Source of the DNA: Chara braunii
Taxonomy: Eukaryota; Streptophyta; Charophyceae; Charales; Characeae
NCBI GenBank assembly: GCA_003427395.1
Contig: BFEA01000196.1
Coordinates: 1,257,884 to 1,287,809, forward strand
Length of the DNA stretch: 29,926 nt
Direction of reading: 5' to 3'
The notes under the pieces were generated by a model. That model searched no databases, was not told the DNA's origin, and saw only the letters and a list, made by a program, of their open reading frames with translations. This document shows positions 17,035-26,344 of the stretch, piece by piece. The position numbers and the translations under genes are program-made. The number at the start of each line of letters is the position of its first letter. Positions within the stretch are counted from its first letter, which is position 1.

Positions 17035-18071
17035 GAACATGCAAAATAGCCTAATAAGCCATGGTTGTAGGCCAGGGCAAATAGAGGCCCGATGCACGAT
17101 CCTCGGACATGTAGTGGATCGCACATGCCATAAACACGCTATTCGCAAAAGCAGTGGAACTCTGCAATAAAGAAAGTTGAGAAATCTAGGATGCGGAGCA
17201 AGCTCCATGCGGGCTCCATGCGATGCAGCCTAAGCTACAAATGTTTGATATCCACATCCTAACAAATTATAGCAGAAAATGAAATGTAGCATGGTACAAT
17301 CCTAAAGTCATTGAGGCAATTGCCTCAGTACTGAAAGGAGAAAGGTAGCGATATGTCACAAGGTAATGTCGTGTCGCTAAACCACTAGCACTGGGTTGGT
17401 CCAAGAGGATGTGAATGCAGCCTAAGAATCGAAACTTCTAAGGGCAGTCACACAAAAATGTGGGATAGGTCATCAGGCTCGAGGTAGGGGAGTGGTAGCG
17501 AAATAAAACCAATGACCCTAACAGATAGACCATTAAGGCAGGTAATGCTCGACAAAAAGGTGACGCCATGCAGGGTCGACCATGAAAGAGGAGTCTGTAA
17601 TAGGGTGGACATATGCCTAACTGAAGGGATGCAATGACTGACACTAGGGTGATGAGGATAGTGGGTGAGGGAAACATCCACACAACTTACTGATTAGGGA
17701 GGAAGCCAAATCTGGGACCAGAGAAGCCAAGATAACGCTACGGTCCCAATGCCTACGCGGTACTAAGGAAGAGCCCAACTCAGGGAGAACCGGCTAAGTG
17801 AGAACCATTATGCGACACATACAAGGGTATGCAGAAGGTAGGGTGGTGGTGTGAAGTAGTCCAAAGTAGACGACGTCGATAAAGTAGCTGAAGTCATTGA
17901 AGTGGTCGATGGTGTCGATGAAGTAGGAGTTGAGTCGATAGCGAAGCAGAGCCGCAAAACGCTAACATCCTGAAGAAGTTGATGATGGAGTGAAGGAAAA
18001 GCAATTTTATTACATCCATTAGTATGTACTGAAGGTGTGAGTCAGCGGGAAGATAGTAGGTGATCAAAGTG
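17035..18071. other. Non-genic interval
   Basis: No recognisable coding sequence; open frames are short. By position the right part (about 17800-18071) could be the 3' untranslated region of the pol remnant at 18072-18960, but no LTR or PPT is recognisable. Confidence 0.45.
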
Positions 18072-18960
18072 TCAATCGTCGAGATGCCGAGGGCGTCGAT
18101 GAGTGTGGTGTGAACGCATGGAGGCGTCCATCTGCAGCTGAAGAATAGCCTCAGAGAGAGCGGGCTCGTCCTCAGCAATTTCCTCAACCAGAAGAGGAGG
18201 GAGAGGGTCAATCGACTGAGTAGGAGTGGATGTCTCAACACAACGAGCACTATTATATGCACGCACCAGCATCCGGGCGTGCTCCAAGTGCTCGAGGGGC
18301 TCTCAAGTAACCTCCTCATCATGATAGCCCTTCCAACGCATAAAGTACTCAATGCGTGGAGGGGTATTGTCGGTAACTCGGCGAGAAACGATGTCGAAAA
18401 AGACGAACTCCTCGTAACCATCCACCATGATAGGTGGAGAGCGCTCATAAGCACATCTGACAAATCGCTCCGACGCTCCACAATAATGACGCAGTAAGAA
18501 GATGTGGTATACATTGTGTACGCAAGTCTGTCGAAGATAACCAGATAGCTTCACAAGGAAGTTGACCGGACTAGCGGCAGTATCAGATTCAACGATCGAG
18601 GGATGCAGCATTGACCGAAGAAGCGACACCCGAACTTGCGATGCTGCAAGTGGTGTGCGTCGACGAGCACATTGTCACCAACTTTGAATGGATGATCCAT
18701 TCATGATCGGTTCGTTTGTCCATCCATGTGAGTCTGGGAGTCGACTAGACTCTCATGTGCGTGCCTCATAGTCGCCTTCATGAGGAAGATCTAGTCAACA
18801 AGCGCAAAACAACCAGTGTCAGGGCGCAACAGCGGCGGTCGTATGAAATCCGCGGGACCCGGTATGCGAGGGTGGTAGTTGAGGTCGCAATAGAATGACG
18901 ATATTACCGTGACTGGCGAAACAGTGTTGTCGGAGCAAACACCCTTACAATGGTATTTGC
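18072..18960 (-). pseudogene. pol: Decayed gypsy pol fragment: integrase C-terminus plus chromodomain (element 3)
   Basis: The minus strand reads, in two frames, an integrase tail with NYHPRIP and ADFIRPPLL, then KATMRHAHESLVD, then a GPY/F-type region (FKVGDNVLVDAHHLQHRKFG). After a frame change near 18600-18620 come VNFLVKLSGYLR and HNVYHIFLLRHYC, then a good chromodomain (FVFFDIVSRRV, IEYFMRWKGYHDEEVT, stop, EPLEHLEHARMLVRAYN). Stops occur at 18791, 18701 and 18303; the last sits exactly where the chromodomain's conserved Trp belongs (TGG to TGA). No catalytic core, RT or gag is visible. It differs in sequence from elements 1 and 2, so it is a separate family. Confidence 0.75.
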
Positions 18961-19664
18961 TCGTATTTTTGCATCCGATACAGTATCTACACCGGTTGTC
19001 GTGACAAGGACGGTCTGGAGTGAAAAAGTGATTATTTTTTTGCATGGCGCCGTGAAAATAAACTTTTCGACCACTAAGGTTGGGGTTGCTAGGTGGTCAT
19101 GCGCGGTGATACGACGTGTACGGTAACAGGTAAGGGTTAGTAAAAATTAAAAGTCTCCGGCCGCAAGAGTCAAAGGATTGGGATGAAACAAAGAAAAGAT
19201 CGCAGCGGATGCGGCGACCACGATCTAAATCAGTCAAAGGCTCAGGCGGTAAGGAAAAAATGAATTAGAACGAGTCTGAGAGCTTCAGGCCGACCGATAT
19301 GGGAAAATCGGCACGTTGCACCGCCGTTGTAGGGCCCTACCCTGTTACACTTTCGAGCCTGAGTCGACCTGCTGCGGGTCCCAGTTGACTCTCCTCCGCC
19401 CGATCTCATGCTCAGGGCGCGGAGCGTTCGTCACAGGGGCACCCCCACCTAGTGTTTGCGATGGATGGGGATGGACCATTTTGCGAGAGAGCTTCGACAT
19501 TGGGGATGTAGCTCCGCCCTCTCGCCGGATGGTAGACTCGCCAGTCTTTTCGTCAAGCGCTGTTTTTTTTTTATGCCTTGAGGTGTCGTCACACAATAGC
19601 TCCTTCCAATACACAAACATTCCAAGGAGTTTACTGATAGTTTCTCTTCTTTCACGCGTAGGCC
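18961..19664. other. Interval without a recognisable gene
   Basis: A Cys-rich minus-strand stretch at about 18960-19045 runs directly into the integrase remnant and looks like out-of-frame pol. Overlapping open frames on both strands around 19316-19723 show no domain I recognise. Confidence 0.4.
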
Positions 19665-20121
19665 AAGTGAAGAAATTGAGAGAAAGTGAGAGAAGTGTGA
19701 GTGAAACTCACTCAAATGCATGAAATCACAAGGTGGGAAGTGACCATTCACATGAGAGTGAAAAAATGAACTAAACAAGAGTGAAATCATCATCAAAACA
19801 CTAAATCAAGCATAAACAAGAGTTACGATTTGCTCCTAAGTGAGGAAATGGAAAGAAAGTGAGAGAAGAGTGAGTGAAATTCACTCAAATGCATAAAATC
19901 ACAAGGTGGGAAATGACGATTCACATGGGAGTGAAGAAATTGACTAAACAAGAGTGAAATCATCATCAAAACACTGCATTAAGCATAAACAAGAGTTGCG
20001 ATTCGCTCCTAAGTGAGGGAATGGAGAGAAAGTGAGAGAAGAGTGAGTGAAACTCACTCAAATGCATGAAATCACAAGGTGGAAAACGACGATTCATATG
20101 GGAGTGAAGAATGAGTCCATG
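19665..20121. repeat. 173-bp tandem repeat, about 2.6 copies
   Basis: Units start near 19665, 19838 and 20011 with AAGTGA(A/G)G(A/G)AAT. Each holds GTGAGAGAAG..GAGTGAAA(C/T)TCACTC, AAATCACAAGGTGG and ACAAGAGTGAAATCATCATC. The exact 173-bp spacing was checked with the GTGAGAGAAG landmark (19686, 19859, 20032). The length is in the range of nucleosome-sized satellites. The third unit is truncated near 20121. Confidence 0.9.
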
Positions 20122-20244
20122 GGGAGACCATTACTAGTGAAAATGCTTTCTACCATCTACTCTAAGCTTTGAAAGGTTCATATGGAGAGGGAGATGATGA
20201 AGAAAGAGAGAAAAAAAACGTAGATGAGAGACCATTGGAGGGGT

Positions 20245-20521
20245 AGGAGAAAGAAGATGAGAGGAGGAAGATGAAGAAGAAGAAGAAGAAGAAGAAGAAG
20301 AAGAAGGAGAAAAAAAAAAGGAGGAGGGAGAAGAAGAAGAAGAAGAAGAAGATGAAGAAGAAGAAGAAGAAAAATAAGAAGATGAAGAAGAAGAAAAAGA
20401 AGATGAAGAAGAAGATGAAGAAGAAAAAAAATAAAATAAAAAATAATAATAATAATAATAAGAAGAAGAAGAAGAAAGGGAAGGAGAAAAAGAAAAAAAA
20501 GAAGAAGAAGGAGAAGAAAAG
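20245..20521. repeat. Long polypurine tract, (GAA)n/(GAAGAT)n with (AAT)n
   Basis: About 277 bases are almost purely A and G on the plus strand, with interspersed T from GAT and AAT units ((AAT)n at about 20442-20460). It reads as Lys/Glu on one strand and Phe/Leu on the other in long frames that are artefacts of the repeat. Mirror-like purine tracts can form triplex DNA. Confidence 0.9.
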
Positions 20522-21422
20522 TCTTCTTCTTTCCACTCATCTCCTTAGTATCTTGGGGTTGGAGCACCAATCTTGATGAAGCTTCATCCTTCCTTGCACA
20601 AGTGTCACCTTAGCTATGACTTTCTCCTTCCTCAAGCCCCTCTTCTCCTTTCTCTCTCAACCTTTCTTAGGCTATTGCAAGTTTTTTCCACTATGGCTAT
20701 GGAGTCCTCCCCTCTAGGAGGGCTAATGAGGCTCCCTCAGCCTCTCCTCCTTCCTCACAACTTGGGGGCTATGGTGGATCACCTTCCTAGGCCAGCCTCA
20801 CTACCACTACCCTCCAGAGTTCCCCACACTAGTTCACAGTCTCCTCTAAGCTCCCAAACTGACAGGGGTTCCCCTCTCCTCTCTCCCAGTGAGAGAAGTG
20901 CTCCTATAAGCTCATTTGGGCAGCATGGACACTCCTCATGCAAATGTGAGTGTGGTGAACTGAATCCTCAACTTATGTAGGCTGAAACCAGCACTCCGGC
21001 CAGCCCATGGGCCTCCCCATGTGTCTTGAGGTGAACCGAGGTACCCCCAAGGCAAAAATCCACCACTAGGCCCTTCCGGTGGTACTTGGACCTTACTTTG
21101 GCCAAGTACATGCAGTCCGAGTGGTTGGTACCAACTCGGATTTCCTCTTGGCCTCCTTCAGCCTTTTTTTCATTTCAAAATGCTACCCCTTGAGTCCAAA
21201 TGCCCAAGGGGCATCCCCACTTGAGAGAAAAAAACATAGTGAGTTTTTTTCTCGATTTTTTCAGTTTCTACCCCATTTTTGGTAGGCCGAGGTATTTTCC
21301 CATGCCTCTATGCTATCTCAGTCTTGGATATGGCTGAGATCCAAGGCCAACAATATTCCGTGTCATCCCCAAGTAGTCCTTGCTTCAAATTTGAGCCTCT
21401 AAACTCACTTTTTCAATTTTTG
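20522..21422. other. Pyrimidine-rich interval with short hairpins
   Basis: A 135-codon plus-strand frame (20573-20980) has Leu/Ser/Pro-rich composition typical of this C/T-rich DNA, and I do not accept it as a gene. Stem-loops are frequent: TCCGAG..TTGGTACCAA..CTCGGA (21116-21140) and ATCTCAG..CTGAGAT (about 21315-21340). Confidence 0.5.
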
Positions 21423-21455
21423 GTGCATCTGGCCCTCCGTTTGGGCCAAATGCAC
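21423..21455. repeat. Hairpin GTGCAT..ATGCAC (copy 1)
   Basis: The base stem GTGCAT/ATGCAC and upper stem GGCCC/GGGCC fold into a 33-nt hairpin. The same base stem with a different upper stem recurs at 22732-22765 and 22894-22927. Confidence 0.75.
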
Positions 21456-21729
21456 AATTTTGTAATTTCCTCTCTTTTGTTTCTTTCCATTTTAGGCTGC
21501 TAACTCATTCCAGAGTTGGCCGTTTGAGTAAAAAATGGCCATATTCCCTCCTCCGTAGATCAAAATCTCAGATCCATGGCCAAAAGAAAACCGGTCATTT
21601 TCCCTTTGCATTTTCTCTTAATTTTCTCTTTTTAATTCAGATTTTGCAGAAATATTGCCCCAAGGGCCAAATCTCTGCAATATCTCTGCAATCCAGATTA
21701 CCCTCCACTAAAAAAGGAGGTATGAGGTC

Positions 21730-21757
21730 ACAGTAGGGACCTGTCAGTCCCTACTGT
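21730..21757. repeat. Hairpin ACAGTAGGGAC..GTCCCTACTGT
   Basis: Perfect 11-bp arms around CTGTCA. A near copy with ATGTCA in the loop lies at 23153-23180. Each begins one half of an about 1.42-kb-spaced diverged duplication. Confidence 0.9.
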
Positions 21758-21965
21758 ACCAGTCCCAATAAGCCGACACATTCTCCTCCACTCTTTTCTC
21801 CCCCTTTGTCTCATTCCCTCAATTTTCTCCCTTTTTTCTTTTTTTTTTCTTTTATTTCTGATGTGTCAAATGTCAAGTGGCTGTTGAGTCTTTTTCTAGA
21901 CCATGGATCTTCATTCATGGCTAAATTCGAACTCAGCAGTTAGCCGTTATATCTCGAATTACAAT

Positions 21966-21997
21966 AATGAAGCCCCCATACTCAAGGGGGCTTCATT
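21966..21997. repeat. Perfect 12-bp-arm hairpin
   Basis: AATGAAGCCCCC and GGGGGCTTCATT flank the loop ATACTCAA. It directly follows the head motif CCGTTATATCTCG (21944). Confidence 0.9.
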
Positions 21998-22631
21998 TTG
22001 TCGCCGTTAGCTTCAATTTTGGACCCCCTTTGCTCCGTTTTATTTTTGACAGCCTTTGTCTAATGTTGAGCCCCTTGGGGCTATATGTTCTCACACCTAA
22101 GTAGTTCAAAATACCTCGGACTACTGGGCAACCCTTCCACCATCATTATTTTGCTTTCTTTTCTCTCACGAAGTTCTCACTTGATCTAACTAATATTTTC
22201 CACCGTCTAGATTTTTTATCTCGACGGTGCCATTTGCTTTGTGTGACCATTCCTTATGTTGGCTCATGGTTCCCTTGGGATAACTCAAGTCCCCGCCACT
22301 CTCCCCGTACTTGTTCCATTTTGTATTTTATTTTTTGTCTCGCCGGTAGTCCCGCCGACGCTTGTTCCATTTTTCAACTATTTTCATTTGGACCCATTTA
22401 GTCCCCGACAACGTCTCGGATGATGTCCAATTTTTATTTTGGGACCTTCTTGCCCTTATTGGTTCCAATATGCCCTCCTCAAGTGCCCCATGTGTGCTGA
22501 TTATTCTTGGCCGCGATATCTCATCTCACGGTTGTCATTTACCGTATCTTTTTGCCTTATGCTGAAATCACTCTTTTCTAGTCTTTTGGGCTTGACGTGG
22601 CTCATTTTCTTTTGGCCTTAGCATCCTTATG

Positions 22632-22978
22632 CAGTCCGTTATTTCTCAGACTGCAGTTGTGGCCATTTTCCTAGTCCCACAACCCCACATCTTGCCCCAA
22701 ACTAAAAGAAAATGAAGTGCTCAATTTTCAAGTGCATCTGGACTCAATATAAGCTTCCGATGCACCTAAAACATATGTTTTCCCTCTTTCATGCAGTCCA
22801 ATGTAGCTCGGAATGCAGTAGGGGTTAATTTCCTAGCCCCATTGCCCCACAACTAGCCCACAGATGAAAGAAAAATAAACGGCCAAGTTCCAAGTGCATT
22901 CGGGCTCAATATTGGATCCGGATGCACCTAAAACATATGTTTCTCTACCCCTATTCAATCCGTTGTATCTCGGTTGCA
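22632..22978. repeat. 162-bp tandem repeat, two units plus the start of a third
   Basis: Units start at 22632, 22794 and 22956 with CA(G/A)TCC(G/A). They share AAGTGCAT, CTCAATAT and GATGCACCTAAAACATATGTTT in the same order. Each contains a GTGCAT..ATGCAC hairpin (22732-22765, 22894-22927), also 162 bp apart. The unit-head motif also appears at 21944 and 23347. Confidence 0.85.
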
Positions 22979-23042
22979 TGAGGCCTTGATTTTCCTTGAT
23001 TTTATCTGCAAAATCAAGGGAAAATCAAGGTCTTTTGCAACC
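22972..23042. ncRNA. 71-nt long stem-loop (candidate hairpin RNA or inverted duplication)
   Basis: The arm CCTTGATTTTCCTTGATTTT (22984-23003) pairs with 23010-23030 along its full 20 bases, with a single bulged G at 23020 and loop ATCTGC. An outer stem GGTTGCA (22972-22978) / TGCAACC (23036-23042) extends it past a mismatched segment. Each inner arm is itself a doubled decamer (CCTTGATTTT). Size and shape resemble a small-RNA precursor. Transcription is unknown, and a small inverted duplication is equally possible. Confidence 0.45.
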
Positions 23043-23152
23043 GCCATATTCCAGAATGTATCTAGTCACGGATGTATCTCCTAAAGTGACCGTTTTTTAC
23101 CATTAAGGCCTCTTTCTCTTTTCTTTCCTTTTATTTTTCGTCCTTTTTTTTT

Positions 23153-23760
23153 ACAGTAGGGACATGTCAGTCCCTACTTGTGGCAGTCCCTACTGACGGC
23201 CAACTCACCCACTCCCTCTCACTCCTTTTGTCTTATTCTCCCACATTTCTTTTTTTTCTTTTTCTAACATGCCAAGTGTCAAGTGGCTGTTAAGGCACTT
23301 TTCTAGGCCCTTCCTCTTAGTTTTGGCTCTCCCTATGCCCATGGTGTAGTTCGTTATATCTCGGGTTGCAACTATGGCTACCTCATGCTCATGGGAGTCT
23401 CCTTTTTACCTCTATTTCTCTCACATAGTAGCCCCCTCATACTCCGATTTGCACCCGGAGGCCTATTTTTCACATGTAGTCTTTTCTGACTCTATTTTCT
23501 TGAGGGGGGCTAATTCGAGATTTTTCGGATTGCTCCCATGCCCTCTCCCTCATGTTTCTTTACTTTTTCTTTTGTTTTGGTCTCCCCGTTTGTTCCCACT
23601 AGTGCTTACACTAGTGGTGCCAATATTCTTGACCGTCAAGATCGAGATTTTGATGGTGCATCTCTCTTTAATTATTTTTCCCTCATGTCGCTCCGCCATT
23701 TCTCTTGAGACCTTTTTATGTCCCCGCCACTTGTCCCGCGCTAGTCCTTGGTACTTGTCC
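23153..23760. repeat. Diverged duplication, right copy
   Basis: Repeats the landmark order of 21730-22360, starting with ACAGTAGGGAC ATGTCA GTCCCTACT, then TGTCAAGTGGCTGTT and TTCGTTATATCTCGGGTTGCAA. It leads into the 26-bp array at its right end. Confidence 0.6.
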
Positions 23761-24000
23761 CGCTTGGTGGTCCCTAACACTTTGTCCCGTCGGTGGTCCC
23801 CAACACTATGTCCCGTCGGTGGTCCTCGATACTTTGTCTCGTCGGTGGTCCTCGATACTTTGTCTCGTCGGTGATCCTCGACACTTTGTGTTGTCGGTGG
23901 TCCCCGACAGTTTGTCCCGCCGGTGGTCCTCGACACTTTGTCCCGTCGGTGGTCCCCGACATTTTGTCCTGCCGATGGTCCTCCTCATATTTTGTCCCGA
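23746..24000. repeat. 26-bp tandem array, about 10 units
   Basis: Units of the form GGTGGTCC(C/T)CGACACTTTG plus TCCCGTC repeat with a 26-bp period (23766, 23792 and onward) and substitutions between units. The frames that stay open through it on both strands are repeat artefacts. Confidence 0.9.
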
Positions 24001-24560
24001 TTACCATTATTTTCACTTAGTCTCATGTGGTCCTCGGTGCCTTTCCTCGAGGTGTCCCATGTTCTTTTGGCATCTACCGTCCTTCAATGACTCATTTTTC
24101 TTGTTTTTTCACGGGTCCTGCACGCCGGCTTCTCCGGCCGCGGGACATCCAATCCGTGGCTTCCGCTAATTGTCGCAGGTGACCCTCATGTTGGACCCTT
24201 ATTGTCTAGTGTCGCACAACTACTAGGGTCGTCCATCTCTAGACTTTCCTATTCTCTTGTCATCCGCCGTGCCGCACTTGCTAAGTTAATGACCCCTTGG
24301 GTCCTTGTCATGCCGACTTCTAATGACCCTCCTGACCCAATGCTATGCCCCCGTGCGCCCATGTCCTGTCACCACTTACTTGTCGTTGCCGGTTCTTTCT
24401 CCCTGCGGTATTTAGCCGAGGGCATCATTCCTTCCTGCAGTCCCGTCCTAATCCTTTGTCTTTTCTCTCTCTCTTGTCTCCTTTCTTCAGATTTCTCTGT
24501 CGTGCACAACTTGGCTATATACAGACTCTCGAGTGTCGGGACGTTATTCGGGACCCACAG
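24001..24560. other. Non-genic interval
   Basis: Pyrimidine-rich DNA; no gene recognised. On the minus strand a TATATAG element lies at about 24515, close to the candidate LTR start at 24571. Confidence 0.4.
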
Positions 24561-24562
24561 GT

Positions 24563-24604
24563 CCCATCACATTCCCCCCACTCATTCGCGATGTCCTCAT
24601 CGCG
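24563..24604 (-). promoter_or_regulatory. Candidate PPT/LTR junction with stem-loop (minus strand), copy 1
   Basis: The minus strand reads CGCGATGAGGACATCGCG, then AATGAGTGGGGGGAA followed by TGTGATGGG. A G-run before TGTG is the usual PPT/LTR start of gypsy elements. The stem CGCGATG/CATCGCG (24587-24593, 24598-24604) sits just upstream of it. A partner LTR was not identified. Confidence 0.4.
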
Positions 24605-24811
24605 CACCAGTCTTCTGTCAGTAGGAGGGTCTAGAGGGATAAACGGAGGAAAGGGGGTAGGATGTAATAGGTAGTTAGTTTGCCAGTTTTTTTTTTGTGT
24701 TTTCCTTGTTACTCTCTGAGGATCTCTTCTAGCCTCCGCTCCTTGGGGCGGAGAGGGGTGAGTGGAGGGTCAAGTTCTCTTTTTTAGAGTTCCTTCAGGC
24801 TTCTCTCATCT

Positions 24812-25130
24812 CATTCATCACCATTAGAACATCAGACCTTCTTTTGACATCTTTCGTCTCATTCATCACCCTTAGAACATCAACCCAATTGTCCCATTCA
24901 TCACCCTTAGAACATCAAACCTTTTTGTCGCATTCATCACCCTTAGAACATCAAGCCTTCTTTCAACTCATTCATCATTCGTAGTACATCAGACTTTTCG
25001 TTTTATTCATCACCCATAGTACATCAAGCCTTCTTTCAACTTCCCTTCTCTCATTCATCACCCGTAATACATCAAACCTTCTTTCAATTTCTCTCCTCTC
25101 ATTCATCACTCTTAGAACATCAAACCTTTT
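24812..25130. repeat. 36/48-bp minisatellite
   Basis: About eight units start CATTCATCACCCTTAGAACA and differ in the length of a T/C-rich tail, giving steps of about 36 or 48 bp. Sub-variants GTAGTACATCA and ATAGTACATCA suggest internal duplication history. Confidence 0.85.
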
Positions 25131-25311
25131 CGTCCCTCGCCTCTGCAGCCCATGCTTCGTCCTCGAGCCTTGCCATCCCTAATGCTCTTTGTCTTTCGTC
25201 CCGTGCCAATCATGTCCCCTTTCCGGCATCTGTCATCCTCAACGCTTCTTCTAATCGGCTTTCTGGTCCGGGCTATTCATGATTCTTACCACCCTTTTCT
25301 CGATTTCATGC

Positions 25312-25695
25312 TCACGCATTCCTTTCTGGTCATTTTGTCAAACTTTTCTCAAGTCCTAGCTCTATCCATTTCACATGCATCTTTCTTCTGGACGTCTTGC
25401 AAGGTCTTTCTCAAGCTCAAGCTCAATCAATTTTCACATGCATTTCTCTTTTGGACGTCTTGCGAGGACTTTCTCAAGCCCAAACAGAGTCAATTTTACA
25501 TTCCTTTCTCTTCTGGACATCTTGCCAGCCTTTTCTCAAGCCCAAGCAAAGTCAATTTTACATGCATTTCACTTTTGGACATCTTGCCAAACCATTCTCA
25601 AGCCCAAACAAAGTCAATTTTACATGCATTTCTCTTCTGGACATCTTGCCAGATCTTTCTCAAGCCCAAGCAAAGTGAATTTTACATACAAATTC
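25312..25695. repeat. 62-bp tandem array, about 6 units
   Basis: Landmarks ACATGCATTTC, TGGACATCTTGCCA and TTCTCAAGCCCAA recur every 62 bp (25436, 25498, 25560, 25622, 25684; one 63-bp step before). The leftmost unit, near 25312, is the most diverged. As 62 is not a multiple of three, the long frames here are not genes. Confidence 0.9.
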
Positions 25696-25762
25696 TCTCG
25701 AACTCATGGTAACTTTATCCTTTTAACCGCAATTCTTTTTATTGCACACTTCTTCATCGGTA

Positions 25763-25807
25763 GATGACACATCTTCCCCCCACTCAAAATGCGATGTCCC
25801 CATCGCA
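25763..25807 (-). promoter_or_regulatory. Candidate PPT/LTR junction with stem-loop (minus strand), copy 2
   Basis: The minus strand reads TGCGATGGGGACATCGCA, then TTTTGAGTGGGGGGAAGA followed by TGTGTCATC. Layout is as at 24563-24604. The stem is TGCGATG/CATCGCA, in which the outermost C-G pair of the other copy is a T-A pair. The two sites are 1200 bp apart. Confidence 0.4.
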
Positions 25808-25817
25808 CGACTGGTTC

Positions 25818-26096
25818 TCACTCGGAGGTACGGAACCTTGGCACACCAACTGAATCAAGAACGCCGGTCCACCTGCTCCTAGAAGGAAGGGTGATCGATC
25901 CCTCCTCGGCAAACAACACCTCATTCTTCTACTTAGTTCGACCTTTTGCTATTACGAGACGGGTGTCATTGTAGAGGTACCACCTCACTTCTCGCAGGCA
26001 GGTCCAGTCCAAGCCTCCCAGGACCCGTCTTGCCATAAAGACATCCCTCGCGAACCGTTCCTCCCGAGTAACATTTTCCTGGATCTGGCCTCTTCC
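25818..26096 (-). pseudogene. Possible decayed ORF, unrecognised
   Basis: A 93-codon minus-strand frame with one internal TAG (25929-25931) has a balanced, protein-like composition (VTREERFARDVFMARRVLGG, EVRWYLYNDTRLVIAKGR, LFAEEGSITLPSRSRW), unlike the low-complexity frames around it. It ends just before the PPT-like site at 25763-25807 and may be the tail of a retroelement protein. A 68-codon frame immediately upstream (26138-26344) could belong with it. I do not recognise a family. Confidence 0.3.
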
Positions 26097-26344
26097 TTAC
26101 AAGAGAGTTGAGACTCTCTATTTGTATGCGAGTGCAGTTACGAAGACCTCGCGGTTAGTCCCGGAGCGGTTGTAACGATCCGGTATGGCGGCGTCAATAC
26201 CCTGTGGTGGATGCGGACTTCACCCGATACATCACCTGACCCCTCCCTTTGGACAGTGCCACTCAACTTAATACCAGCAGCCTTGGTCCATCCTAAGCGG
26301 CCACGCCGCCCCTCTATGGTATGGCGTGTGGTTGGGGAGAGCAA

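Larger units (their letters stand above)
21730..22360. repeat. Diverged duplication, left copy
   Basis: Landmarks shared in order with 23153-23760: the ACAGTAGGGAC hairpin, a T-rich stretch with TGTCAAGTGGCTGTT, a CGTTATATCTCG head motif, an ACCGTC..GAT..(A/T)TTTT..GGTG(C)C block, and CCCCGCCACT with CTTGT. The spacing is about 1421 bp. Identity is patchy, so this is an old duplication or two related repeat insertions. Confidence 0.6.

Noticed and set aside
18940-19045. Cys-rich minus-strand stretch resembling a transposase-type zinc finger
   Set aside because: It continues in the same frame into an integrase remnant (NYHPRIP and onward) and is better explained as out-of-frame gypsy pol.
20162-20576. 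Frames encoding poly-Lys/Glu or poly-Phe/Leu
   Set aside because: Produced by the (GAA)n-type purine tract; no start context or domain.
20573-20980. 135-codon plus-strand ORF as a host gene
   Set aside because: Leu/Ser/Pro-rich composition follows the local C/T bias; no domain or splice evidence could be supported.
23374-24169. Plus- and minus-strand frames of 75-166 codons with repeating motifs
   Set aside because: The motifs are the 26-bp array read in different frames; composition is repeat-driven.
25152-25767. Three overlapping plus-strand frames of 93-186 codons
   Set aside because: They run through the 62-bp array; the same peptide repeats appear in every frame because the period is not a multiple of three.
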